Source of the DNA: Iris pallida
Taxonomy: Eukaryota > Streptophyta > Magnoliopsida > Asparagales > Iridaceae
Length of the DNA: 64,000 bases
Assembly (NCBI GenBank): GCA_029216955.1
Contig: JANAVB010003400.1
Location: 11,951,132 to 12,015,131 of the forward strand
Direction of reading: 5' to 3'
In this document: in pieces, positions 42,887 to 53,686 of the stretch
Layout: every line of letters begins with the position of its first letter
Position numbering within the stretch: the first letter of the stretch is position 1
Notes under the pieces: model-generated
What the model saw: the letters and a program-made list of their open reading frames with translations, nothing else
The model's database searches: none
What the model was told of the DNA's origin: nothing
Translations under genes and position numbers: made by a program

Positions 42887-45800
42887 TGTCACGACCCGCG
42901 CCCTAGGGTTAGGGCACGAGAAAGTAACAACGCCCAGCCTACGCCGCAGTGTCGGCGGTAGAACGCTGTCCTAGGTCTCAATGCATCTAACAGTATAAGA
43001 CTAAACAGTTTATACTCTCCGAATGGGGGTGACATAGCAGATACAAACTCAATCACATCTAAGGTAGAGCATGATAAGGATAGATAAAACATGAAATCCA
43101 AAATAAATACAGGAGATAGAAGTCTAAGTGTCTAAGGTACATGAACCCAGAAATACATCTCAAAACTTAATAAAGATACAGTAATCCATAAAGTAAATAC
43201 AACTCCAGACAAAATGAAATAACTACCTAAACAACCTCTACTGTGTCTCCTCTAGGCTAGCAGGCAATCCCAGGCTATCTGTAAAATTTATCAACAGGTC
43301 CAGTCAGGACAGGAACGAGCACATTACATCTCAACAGTTCATAGCAGGTTAGAAAATATAATCATGCAGTAAAGTAAGATACAAGATCTGAAGAAATACA
43401 GTATGTAAACAGGAAGAGAGAACTGTAATAGAAATATCTACTATAAGTAGAGAACTAACAGTGGCTAGTGATGTAGAGTACAGGATAGCACATATGAATG
43501 GAACAGATTGGTATATGATCTACACTAAAGAGTTGTACATGATCTACACTACTAAAGAATTGTTCACATGACTACTAGCACTTCCCCGTTTTTCCCCAAT
43601 CAGTACACAAGGATCTAAGCAGGTTATGTTATTGTACAGGATATCACATGGGGCCCTTAAAAGGGTGCACATGATAGTATACATGAAGGCTCTGTGAACA
43701 TGAGAGTACATGATTCACAAGAGTGTACATGTATGATGAAAGCACAGGAGTACATGATGAAAGTGAAACACACATGACATAATGTACCCGATGCTCCCGA
43801 GGGGGATAACATCGCATGAAGAGATCCGTATAGTACTAATCCGTGATAATGTCGTGACAGCCTCAAGTATAGTAATTTAAAGCAGGAATATAATTCTAAG
43901 CAGGATATAAAATGATCAGAGAATGTACTCGCCTCGATAACCTGAACAGCTGATAAGTATAGGGGGGTCCCACTGAAGCCACAGAGTCCTATTTAAAGCA
44001 ACACAGGTTACAAGGTGTTCAAGTTGAAATAAATAAAACTATACTAGCCATCTATATTATTCTAGGTTCTTCTAAGTCAAAACATCTCTAGGTCGACTTC
44101 GGTCAATAATCTAGTCAAACTAGGTCAAGTGTTGACTTACAGTTGACTTTGGGTCAACTGGTCAACTCTGGTCAAACAGGGTCAATTCTAGTCTAATACA
44201 AAGTGTACTTCGTTATTTGTACGTCGAAACTTACGGCACGCAAATCGAGATAAGGAGATTATCGGTAAGGTTGATAATCTTATTATAGTGATCCACGTAT
44301 CCAACTTCTCAATTTCAGCGATGTGAGATCACTGGAATTGACTGATCTCAGTTTCGTTGTACTAATCCCGAAATACGAACATTATATGAATTAATTATTA
44401 ATTAATTATAAAAAGGTTAAACTTAGAGAAATTATCAACAAACATTGTCGGACGATGAAATGAACATCGCCAACGTGTCCAGAATGCTCAAATTAGCTAG
44501 GATAGCCTACCCAACGGTCCAATTTGGACACAAGGGCAAAAAGGTAATTTCGGGTCAAAACGGTGTCCGTGTCGGAGCCGTTTTGCACCGAAAAACGTGC
44601 AAGAAAACAAGTCAATAAAATATAACAAATTATATGTCCACGAAACCAGAATGTCGATACGAACCCAACGGTATCTCCAGAATTGGATTCCGTTGACCCG
44701 ATCTCCATTTGGCCCGTTGACCAGAACTTGAAATTCCGGTTTGCACGGAAATACGTGCCGGAGCCAAAGTTCTCAAAACTTAGCAAACTTCCTGTCAACG
44801 AGTCCAGAATGATGATACAAACTCAACGGTATCTCCGGAATTGGATTCCGATGAGCCGATCTCAAAATGTTCCGTTGACCCAGAAAGTGGGACCCGTTTT
44901 GCACCGAAATGCGTGCCCGGGCCCACGTTCTCCAAATCTAACAAATTTTATATGAAAACATGCCAGAATGATTCCACAAGTCTAATAGTGGTGTCAGAAA
45001 TGAAATCTGGAGTCCCGTGCTCAAAAATAGAATTTTACAAGTTGAAAATTACGAATTCGGACGACCAACTTTGGCGTCGAATTCAACCAATCAAACAAGC
45101 TCACAATGAAACGAAACTGAAGGGGTAGTAAGAGGGTTATACCAGCTTCGTACCGGAACTGGTAGCACGCCAAACGGAGCTGCGGTGGAGGAGATACAAG
45201 CTGACGAAGTTGGCCCCGCGAAACTGTCCAAATTTAATATAATTTAAACGGTCAACTTGGTGGCCGGTTTTCATGTATCAAACGATAAAATTAACGGACG
45301 AAAATTGACAGGGATGAAGGTTGATATACCGAGATTGTGACGGAGCAAAGAAATTGCCGATCCAACGGTCGGATCTCCGGGAAAATGCACACGAAGTCGC
45401 TGAGATGGAGCGTCAAAATGGACTTGATCCCGCGCGCGTCACGACGGAACGTCGTTCAAAACGCACGAATCGCCTATACGTCGTGCCGGGGAGCAAGGCG
45501 ATGGACCCGGGGGGGTCGTCGGAGGGGTGCCCAGTCTAGGGGGAGGCACGACCACGGCGGTTGCGTGGCCGGCGGTGGCGAGTAAGCCCTCGTCCGCGCG
45601 CGTGAAGGACGCGCGCAACTGCTGCCCGTTGTTGCTGCTGTGGCAGCTGCGCGGCGCGGGGAGGCCGGCCTGGCCACGGCGAGGCCAGGGGCGGCACGGC
45701 GGCGCAGCCATGCACACGATGGTGGCAGCGAACGTTGATGGTGGTGGAGGTGGTTGTCGCGGCTTGAAGTGAGGTGGTGGTCGCCGTGGTTAAAGAAGAG

Positions 45801-47018
45801 GGAAGAGAAGGATGGAGGAGAAGAAGATGGCTGCTGTGGTGGCGCCATGGCCGACGGCCAGAGGAGGTCCGGGTGGTCCGACCATGGCCAGAGGAGGGTG
45901 GTGATGTCGGGTGCTCGGGTGTGATGGAGGAAGTATGCTGTTGATGTGTTGTTGTGGTGTAGTTGTAGGAGATTAATAGAAATGAGAGAGAAAGAGTGAT
46001 AAAGTTGTATGCCATTAAAGAGAGAGAGAGAAAAGTAATTTTTGTGGGAGTTAGGGCCGGCCACACATGGTGTTGACTGAGTAAAAGTTTTTATGCTAGA
46101 TTTAAGGGGTAGGATTTAAAGAGGGAAATCAAAGGCTAGGATTAAATAGAGAGAATTGTCCATTTCCAATGGAAATTAAACAAATGGAAATTTAAACAAT
46201 TATTGAAATAAGGAAACATGGTATTAAATATTATTTTTGGACACGGAAAATGAGGGTGTCCCGATGGAGAAAATCATGGACTGGACTGGACTCGGTGGAG
46301 CCGGATTGGGTCAAAATCGGACATTGTGCAAAAACCGAATTAAAATTAGGAATCGATGATCATGGGCAAAAAAGTAGCACATGGGGATTCCAATAAATGG
46401 GACACAAGTGACGGACGGATAGTAGGCTCAAAGTGGGCCATGTCCATAGTTGGGGCGGACAGATTTTGGTCGACAGGGAACCCACAAATCAAGTTGGAAA
46501 ATGAATGTGACGCCGTGGCGTGAAATAAAATCGGGTCACACGTCGGGAAAGTTATGCGAATCAAATGGAGCTCAAAATGACGTGTCTGAGGGGGGCACAA
46601 GGGTCATCGGTGACGAGCGTCTCGAGTAGATCATCAATGAGGAGTTGGTTTCAAGAAACTGACTGGTCTTGCGCTCCCAATTTAAATGTCATGGTAACGC
46701 GCTGAAAATGATCAAGAAAAAGAGTGGGAAAATAAATAGTAATCAAATGGTCTAAATTGACTCGAAGTTCAGCGAAGCAGAAAGAGCACAAGGGAGCAAG
46801 TTTTAGTGGGACACCATATACCGTCATGAAGGTAATCGTGTCCACTCCAAAACTCGTGAAGAAAATTTTCAGAGTTGAACATCCCTGATACTCCAAATAT
46901 CAATGGTATGAAAAAGTACACTAACAGATAAATAAATAGAATAAAATATTTAATGAAACCAAATAATCAGAAAATAAATAAAATGAAAAAAATTAACCCG
47001 AATTTCAGGGTGCTAACA
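42887..47018 (-). repeat. 5' LTR of element E
   Basis: Twin of 36072-40200 with scattered substitutions, more in the GC-rich zone 45400-45720. TATTTAA at 46142-46148 on the minus strand. The frames 46064-45474 and 46066-45536 overlap the leader region and differ in length from those in the other LTR. Confidence 0.9.
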
Positions 47019-47023
47019 GTCCT

Positions 47024-47265
47024 CGAGCACTGTGCGGCACAATAAACGAACAGTCTCCTCATTTTTCGTGCTGTCAGTTGTCAGAAGATTTGATTTTTTC
47101 AGGTAATGATGACTTCTGCCACGTCAGCCTGCGCACTTGAGAGTATGCGCAGTCTGGTGTGCGCAATCTGAATGATGCGCAATCTGATGTCTGCGCAGTT
47201 CATTTGAAAGTTGTATTTCTTGATTTTCATGATTTTGTTGATGGGTGCAACTTGATTTTTTAGGA

Positions 47266-47269
<4 letters not shown>
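47024..47269 (-). repeat. 5' LTR of element D, right part
   Basis: Continues the LTR of D after element E and the target duplication, matching about 24838-25086. The last bases (CCTA then TA repeat) have merged with the microsatellite, so the terminal CA is lost. Confidence 0.85.
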
Positions 47270-47349
<80 letters not shown>

Positions 47350-47360
47350 TATATATATAT
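47270..47360. repeat. (TA)n array right of element D
   Basis: About 90 bp of TA repeat with AATA interruptions, the other half of the array at 24150-24205. Element C internal DNA resumes after it. Confidence 0.85.
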
Positions 47361-47702
47361 AGATGATATACTTAGGATATATGTGATGGGTTGTTGTTCT
47401 TGAGCTTATGTATATGTGGTATTTAGGATTTGTTTGTTTAGATTATGGGTATTTAGTTATGGGTGACTTGATAGGATTTGGGAAGTTAAGAGTTAGTCTA
47501 TTATAGAGTTCATCTTTTGCTAAATTCTAGTTGCCAACACCTAGATAGCTAGCATAGGTAAAATCCTAAGAAGTTTTTACTAGTTGTTGACCATTGTCGA
47601 TGATTGACTTAGTTGACTGGAGATAGGATTTGAAGCAGGTTGTTGTTGTGTTTGTTGATCATGTTTGATTATTTAGTATTTAGAGACCTTGCTTGTGATT
47701 AG
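47361..47702 (+). other. Internal DNA of C with 3' part of the pol intron
   Basis: 47390-47640 resembles the minus strand of 1600-1830 in A. From about 47640 to 47702 the sequence matches the 3' half of the B intron, ending GAGACCTTGCTTGTGATTAG, with AG at 47701-47702 just before coding sequence resumes. Confidence 0.5.
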
Positions 47703-48125
47703 GTTGGAGACATGATTTTTTTGCGGATATCACCGACTCGTGGTACTATACGTTTTGGTGGAGGTGGGAAGCTTAGCCCGCGCTTCATCGGACCTTTCGT
47801 GATCAGCGGGAGGGTCGATGATGTGGCTTACAGGCTACACTTGCCACCTGCACTAGTGGGTGTCCACAACGTATTCTACGTATCACAGTTGAGACGGTAC
47901 GTGGCTGACCGTAGCCATGTACTTGATCATTCAGAGATTGTGGTGGGACCTACTCTCAGTTATCCAGAGCAGCCTGTGGAGATTCTGGATCGTCGAGAGA
48001 AGGTGCTGAGAAACCAGGTGATACCCTTGGTTCGCGTCGCCTGGAGGCATCATTCTCCAGGAGAGTCTACCTGAGAGCGGAAGGATGAGATGCGCGAGCG
48101 ATACCCATATCTGTTTGCACCGTGA
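47703..48125 (+). pseudogene. pol: Integrase C-terminal module and chromodomain retained in element C
   Basis: Starting at GTTGGAGACATG, the frame reads FLRISPTRGTIRFG, KLSPRFIGPFVI (GPF/Y module), AYRLHLPPALVGVHNVFYVS, QLRRYVADRSHVLDH, ILDRREKVLRN and VAWRHHSPGEST, then a stop at 48072-48074 where chromodomains have Trp, and continues in frame as ERKDEMRERYPYLFAP to a stop at 48123-48125. It is colinear with 10848-11262 of B. The part is nearly intact with one nonsense change. A targeting module without an integrase core cannot act alone; it is the trace of the Tekay parent of this LARD. Confidence 0.85.
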
Positions 48126-48186
48126 GGTATGATTATCTACCCTTCTCATCAGTTTAGTTTCGCCTTTTAATTTTGAGGATGAAATT

Positions 48187-48204
48187 ATTTTAAGGGGGTA
48201 GATT
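48187..48204 (+). promoter_or_regulatory. Polypurine tract of element C
   Basis: ATTTTAAGGGGGTAGATT directly precedes the 3' LTR start at 48205, after GAGGATGAAATTATTTTAA, the degenerate form of the motif seen in A and E. Confidence 0.75.
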
Positions 48205-49463
48205 TGTCACTACCACATTTCTAGCTTGAGGGTATTTTTGTCATTTTGGATGAATTTTTGAATTTTTAATTAATTTATTGAATTGGTGAATTCTAGTTTG
48301 ACTTTGACTTGCTGAGACTAGTGGACTAGCCTAGAACCTAACCCTAGCTATGGTAACCCTAGTCTAACTTGATTTAATCCATTTTAGTCATTAGAGATTG
48401 GTTTTAGAATGAGAGAATTTAGTTTAGTGCAATCTAGTAATGACTTATGGTTTTAGGAAATGGCTTATGACTTCATGACTTAAGCCCATGGGCCAATTTA
48501 GGAAACTCTAACCCTAATTATGCAACCCATGAGCAGCCATAGGAGAACCCCCCCTATTTAATATCATGTTGAGGTGTTCTTGCCTCTTTTAGAGCTTGAC
48601 CTAGAAATTGAAGAAAGGTATTTTCTCCCCTTCCAAAAATCTCCATAAATTTATTTTAATTCCTTTTTAACCCTAGTCTTTTGTATTAGGACCTAATTTC
48701 TGGTTGTTTACTATTTTTGGAGGATCATCTCAGTTTTGGGTTCATTTGGAGCTTTGGAGTTGGTATTTGGAATCTTTCCATTGGGGCTTTCTTGGAGGAT
48801 TGACACTCATAGGTAAAAACCCTCAAATTATGTTTTAATCTTGATTTTTGTGCATAATAGCTTAGGTATAGGTGTCCCCTAGCTATTGTAAAAATTTTGT
48901 GTCATTTGCATTAGGTTACGTGTCCGTATCAGACACGTATCAAACCTATAGGCTAGGTGTTCGACGAAATGCCCGAACCAATTCGATTTGCTATTTTTGC
49001 AAATCTATTTGAATAGAAACCTAGATCTAGGGTTTGCTTATGGATTTCTATTGTTTCTTCCTAATTTTAGTTTTATGTCGTGTCCACACGGGGACACGAA
49101 CACGCTGACCGCGTGCACGTACACTGTGTCCTGCATCACGGGGCTGATAACTCCTGACATAGGACACGTAGACACGCCAAATTTGGTGAGAGTGATGGGG
49201 CATTGTCTGCCACCATCTTTCCAAAATTTGGGTCGATTTGGTTACGTGTGCGAGGAGAAATCCTCCCCGTACTGGTCGCACGGGCCACGCACGAGCTGTT
49301 GTACGCACACAGTTTACGCGACTGATACGCGATCGTATTGGACACAACACGTGTCGTTGACACTGTACAGGCGGTCCTAGGGGTAGCCCTACACATGGTG
49401 CACGTGTACACAAGGCCACGTGTCACCACGTGGCCTGTGTCGCGCACGAGACACGCGTGCACG
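48205..49463 (+). repeat. 3' LTR of element C, truncated
   Basis: Matches 17402 to about 18665 closely, including TATTTAA (48555-48561) and the ACACG island (49075-49463), then stops abruptly in the island at ACGCGTGCACG where fragment F begins. The remaining 2.9 kb of the LTR is not in the window. Confidence 0.85.
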
Positions 49464-49512
49464 CAAGGCAAACAAATAATCACAAGCATCACAAACAGGA
49501 ATTGAAACTAAC
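49464..49512 (-). other. 5' part of the pol intron in F
   Basis: Minus-strand GAG (49515-49513) followed by GTTAGTTTC..., a good plant 5' splice-site context, and 49 nt similar to the 5' half of the B intron (TTCCT(G/A)TTTGTG..., TTTGTTTGC) before the sequence breaks off into the LTR of C. Confidence 0.5.
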
Positions 49513-50380
49513 CTCGAACTCTAACGGTCTCCGGTGGCTGTCGGCCCAATGCCGCTGTCTATCTTGAGCCACCCGAAATCTGTCTCTAATCAACCTGACC
49601 TTCTCAGCTGCATCTACTACCATCTCCGGTCCAAGCAACACTCTCTCGCCGACATCGTCCCATGACAAGGGAGTACGACATCTCCGTCCGTATAGAGCCT
49701 CGAATGGTGACATCTCTATACTGGCCTGATAGCTGTTGTTGTAAGCAAACTCTACCAGGTGAAGATGGTCCTCCCAAGAACCCCCGAGATCAAGCACACA
49801 CGTGCGAAGCATATCCTCCAAAGTCTGGATATTCCTCTCTGACTGCCCGTCTGTCTGGGGATGATAAGCGGTACTAAACTTGAGCGGGGTACCCAAGCTA
49901 GTCTGCAAACTCCTTCAGAAGTGGAAAGTGAAACGACTATACTGGTCTGAAACTATGCTCACAGGAACCCGATACAATCTCATGATCTGACGAACGTACA
50001 GCTCTGCCAGCCTCTCCGTAGATAACCCCACTTTAAAAGGCAAGATCGTGGAAGTCTGGACACAAAGTCCATGGTGATGTACTCCCACTTCCACTCAGGA
50101 ATGGATAGTGGCTGTAGCAACCCACCAGGCCTCTGTCTCTCAGCCTTCACCTGCTGACATACCAAATAGCGAGATACAAACTGATCTACCTCGTCCTTCA
50201 TGCCGTACCACCAAACGTGATCCCTCAGATCTCTGTACATCTTGTTGGCCCCAGGATGCATAGAGTACTGAGAGCGATGTGCCTCCTGAATAACCTCCTC
50301 TCGAAGCTCTCCACTCGAAATATACAGTCTAGCACCGTGCCACAGCGACCCATCTTCGACAATAGAGAAATCATCGAGCA
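49513..50380 (-). pseudogene. pol: Integrase of F
   Basis: Zinc region with [11 protein letters not shown] and [16 protein letters not shown] (first Cys of the pair is Tyr), [18 protein letters not shown] with the first catalytic Asp, an indel near 50045, SIVSDQYSRF with the second Asp, then the 49908-49489 frame with FSTAYHPQTDGQSERNIQTL (catalytic Glu) and LYGRRCRTPLSWDDVG, ending LEFE at the intron-like border. All three catalytic residues remain, unlike in B. Confidence 0.8.
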
Positions 50381-50996
50381 ACCCTGCCCGCACCTGCTCC
50401 CTGATGCTCTTCAGGGCATCATCATCATACTGTGCTGATCTGACTCTGTCTATCAACTCAGACTGAATCTGTAAGCCCCACATCTGCACCTTTATGCCCA
50501 GAATAATCACCAGGATTCCCAAACTGTCCAGGTCAGCCAAAAGATAACGATATGTCGTTAGATACATAGCTACTGGATACCTGCTCAAGGCATCTGCAAC
50601 TATGTTCACCTTTCCTAGATGATACTGCAAGGCGATATCGAAATCCTTTATCAGCTCGAGCCACCGTCTCTGTCGCATGTTCAGCTCCTTCTGAGTGAAC
50701 ACGTATTTCAAGCTCTTGTGATCAGTGAAGATCTCAACCCGCTCTCCATACAAGTAGTGTTTCCATAACTTCAAGGCAAAGATAACAACGGCCAACTCCA
50801 GATCGTGAGTCGGGTAGTTCTTCTCATGAGGACGTAACTGCCTAGATGTATAGGTAATCACCTTCCCATGCTGCTGCAGAACACAACCCAAACCTTGCCA
50901 GAAGCGTCGCTGTAGATCGAGAAACCACCGGTCCCAGACGGTAATGTCAAGATCGGAGCTTATGTCAACCTCTTCTTCAGCTCATCGAAGGCGGCC
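50381..50996 (-). pseudogene. pol: RNase H of F
   Basis: Most of this lies in the frame 50891-49980: [67 protein letters not shown]. Upstream the YSDAS motif is in another frame after an indel near 50895. The segment ends abruptly at about 50997. Confidence 0.8.
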
Positions 50997-51002
50997 TAAA
51001 TA

Positions 51003-51400
51003 GAACCCTACCTTATCTACAGTCTATACTAGTATGGTGCATGCTCAACCAATCCATTCTGAGTACCATGTCGTACCTCGAAAGGGGCATTACGAGCAAA
51101 CACGTGCTCAAATCTCGGCCTCCTAATGTAAGTCTCCGCCCCTTGCAGATATTATTAACCAAGATAATGCCTCCTCTGGTCAATATCTTACAAGTCCTAC
51201 CCATATACTCAACAATAATATTGTGTCTTAGAGCAAAAAAAATAGATACAAAACTATAAGTGGCACCGGAATCAAATAAAGTAAAAGCAGGAAAAGAATC
51301 AAGGAGAACATGACCTGCCACAACATCACCCACTGGCTCTACCTCCTCCTCTGCTATCAAGGCGAACACCCTGCCCACAGGTGTTCCCTACTGGTGCTGT
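51003..51400 (-). pseudogene. pol: Aspartic protease of F
   Basis: LFDSGATYSFVS (catalytic Asp codon 51273-51271), ICKGRRLTLGGRDL and YDMVLRMDWLSMHHTSIDC. The sequence then breaks off into the RNase H part with no RT in between; the join is at about 50997-51003. Confidence 0.8.
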
Positions 51401-52105
51401 ACGAAGTGCTGCTACTGGGTTTAAAGTGGAGGACCTCTCTGCTGAGCTGCTGGTCTTCTAGCCTGCTGCACTCTGTCCTGGCCTCCTCAAACTCCACGAA
51501 AGTGGCAATCCTTTAGCTGGTGATCGGGCGCCCCAAAGTATAGACATACGCCCAACCTCTTCCTACAGGCCTCTCGACTGTGCCCCGACTTCCCGCAGAA
51601 AGCACACTGCATGGCCTGCCTCTGGCCCTAACCCTGCTGCTGCTGGGCACGTGCTGGTGCCTGCTGAATCTGTAACTGAGGCTGCTGCTGAAACTGCCTC
51701 TACTGGAACTGAGGGTACTTCGCCAGCCCCGCACTAGAGCTCGCTCCAAGAACATTGCTGCCCCTCTTCGGCTTGGGGCCGAAGTCCTTCTCTGCTATTT
51801 GTGCCTCCATTAGTATCTGTTCGAAGGTTGCATCGCGTCGCCTGGAAGTACGAGTGCGAACCGCATGAATAAGACCCTTCCGAAACTTACGGGCCTTATA
51901 CCCCTCATTCTGGATCAGATCTGGTACAAACCTACTCAGACGGAAGAACTCTGCTGCATACTCGTCTACCGACGAGTTCCCCTGTACTAATCCGACGAAC
52001 TGGCCCTCCAGAGCTGTCAAAGCCACATCGGGGTAGAACTTCTCCTTAAAGAGTCGCCTGAAGTTCTCCCATGTCAAATGCCTCACCGATGTACGAGGAT
52101 CCGTA
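51401..52105 (-). pseudogene. gag: Gag fragment of F
   Basis: Capsid part in frame 52086-51700 (TWENFRRLFKEKFYPDVALT, SSVDEYAAEFFRLSRFVPDL, KARKFRKGL), a Gln-rich part, and two zinc knuckles near 51500-51610: CAFCGKSGHSREAC complete, CLYFGAPDHQLKDC with its second Cys changed to Phe. In B it is the other knuckle that is damaged. The N-terminus is missing at the join with G. Confidence 0.75.
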
Positions 52106-53686
52106 CAAAACCAAGTCCAGGCGAATACGTCAATGTATTCCTGAATGAGCTGGATTAGTTCTTGTTTATATTCTTCAGGAAGACTTTTGCTGATGAAGAT
52201 TGGCCTTAAAAAAGTTTCGTCTCGGATATCAACCTAGAATAATTGATCTTCAGTAGGTGGTTCGTGTTACTCGAAGCAAAGTTCCCATTGGGTATCCATC
52301 CTTTGAGCCCAAAGATCAGATTCAGAGGCTTCAGCGAAGTCGTCATCATCTTCTGAGAACTCACCGGTCACCATATTAGAAGATAAGGTCACTCGATAGA
52401 CGTGCACTATATTGGTGTCCGAATCCCATGAGACAGAGTTAGAAAAGTTAGATCGCTCCTCTTTGTCAGATCAGAGGCATATGGGGTCATGATCTGCATA
52501 GTATAGCCTAACCCATACTTTGTTTTGTTATAATATTGTAGTGACTTCCCTTTTGGAGCAGGTATACAAATAGGAGTTCGCTTTCCCCTTCCACCGTTGA
52601 GGCCAGATTTGAAGTTGTAGCCCATCTTTTGGATATTGTTCTTCGATTGTTGACTGTAATGACATAGTTGAAGTTGTCTATTATCGTCATTTTCAGCATC
52701 GCTATCGAATGTAGCCTTTTGATTCAATCCTTTGCTGAAGAGAATAGGATGTTCGTCCTTCTTGTGGGAGAGAACCAGAAAGAATGAATCTTGTACTAAT
52801 TCAAGTGATACTTCATCTTGAAGGGGTTGAACTACTCCTAAGGTAAGGGGTTCAAAGTTATCCAAAAAATTTAGATAACATCGAGTGTAATAATTGACAT
52901 CAATATACTGCAAAGGAGATGCTACTGTATTGATATTTATATCATCATTTACAACAGTGCTCTTGACCTTAGCCGGTGGCTTACTAAGATTGATAACACG
53001 AGGAGGAGAAGAAGAAGGCTTGATATGACGAAGGTTAATAATAAGGGGCTCAGAAGAGGTGAGTTCCCTATGTTCCATCTTTCAGCAGGAGGATGCTTGA
53101 TAAAAGGAGAGAGATTGATGGTCAAAGTCTGAGATGATGAAGGATGAGAAGTACATCCTTTGGCCGGAATCACCAGGACGTTATCTAGACTTTCTTTCCG
53201 ATCTTCTTCAGTGTCCATGGCCAATACGACTTTTATGAACTCCTTTTTGTATATTCTGGAGTCAGTGAAATAAGCTTCGATGCCTTGGAAGGGATTAAGA
53301 TCAGCCACTTCCTTTCGAACTTCTCCGTTGTCATCAACATACTTGAAGTATTGATGGAGAGTGGATGGCACGATATTATGTTCATGCATCCGTAGTCTTC
53401 CCAACAAAACATTATAGGAGACATGACTATCAATCACATAGAAGGTGACCTTCGTGCGAAGATTGCCAATTTGGACTTTTAGAAGAATCTTTTCCAATGG
53501 TTCCCTTCTCCCGGAATTAAACCCCAAAATAGTCATACTTGTCGTAGTGAGGTTATGAACTGGGATCTTCAACACATCCAATAGAGTCTTTGGCATAATG
53601 CTGAGTGCAGATCCTGGGTCGACTAGAATGCGATCGACCTTCATGGTATCGATATACCCCGTATAGTAGAGAGGTCGGTCATCCGA
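52106..53686 (-). pseudogene. pol: Fragment G: Tat protease and linker
   Basis: Colinear with about 29700-31440 of D but clearly diverged. From the right: RPLYYTGYIDTMKVDRI, protease site VDPGSALSIMP (Asp codon 53620-53618), LLGRLRMHEHN, then the frame 53078-52407 with ELTSSEPLIINLR (a single unit of the peptide repeated in D), ILFSKG, GLNGGRGKRTPIC, and finally EYIDVFAW, where it joins Tekay gag of F. There is no RT. A few stops and frameshifts occur. It is a different Tat family member from D and H. Confidence 0.75.

Larger units (their letters stand above)
36072..47018 (-). mobile_element. Element E: LARD-type element inserted in 5' LTR of D
   Basis: 10,947 bp bounded by the perfect 5-bp target duplication GTCCT (36067-36071 and 47019-47023). 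LTRs 36072-40200 (4,129 bp) and 42887-47018 (4,132 bp) flank 2,686 bp. Both ends are TG...CA. The purine tract at 40201 and primer site at 42860-42877 fix the orientation as minus. There is no coding capacity for retroviral enzymes. LTRs are about 98% alike where compared by eye, so it is the most recent or near most recent layer. Confidence 0.9.
24206..47269 (-). mobile_element. Element D: Tat-lineage Ty3-gypsy retrotransposon with extra ORF and antisense units
   Basis: About 12.1 kb when element E (36072-47018) is removed. LTRs of 881 bp flank, in minus-strand order, tRNA-Arg-like primer site, ORF1, gag, protease, linker, RT, RNase H, a second archaeal-type RNase H, integrase, a 1.5-kb 3' region with a minisatellite and two plus-strand units, and polypurine tract. 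A second RNase H, an ORF before gag, a tRNA-Arg site and tandem repeats in the 3' region are traits of the Tat group (Retand, Ogre, Grande and relatives). LTRs differ by roughly 2-3% over the first 290 bp. Coding parts have stops and frameshifts. Confidence 0.85.
17402..49463 (+). mobile_element. Element C: LARD-type element, split by D/E and truncated at its 3' LTR
   Basis: 5' LTR 17402-21550, internal DNA 21551-24205 and 47270-48204, 3' LTR 48205-49463 (cut off by F). It reads on the plus strand: LTR start TGTCACTACC, end GTCGTGACA, primer site 9 nt later, polypurine tract before 48205. The five bases before it are AGTGG (17397-17401); the partner duplication is not in the window because the right end is lost. 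Internal DNA keeps only a gag-like start and an integrase/chromodomain tail, so it was non-autonomous and probably derived from a Tekay/Del element by internal deletion. Confidence 0.8.
49464..52105 (-). mobile_element. Fragment F: Tekay/Del gag-pol piece with RT deleted
   Basis: Closely similar in wording to element B. Its left end lies inside the intron-like segment; its right end lies in gag. LTRs are missing on both sides, so F is a rearranged fragment. It is better preserved than B in integrase and RNase H. Confidence 0.75.
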
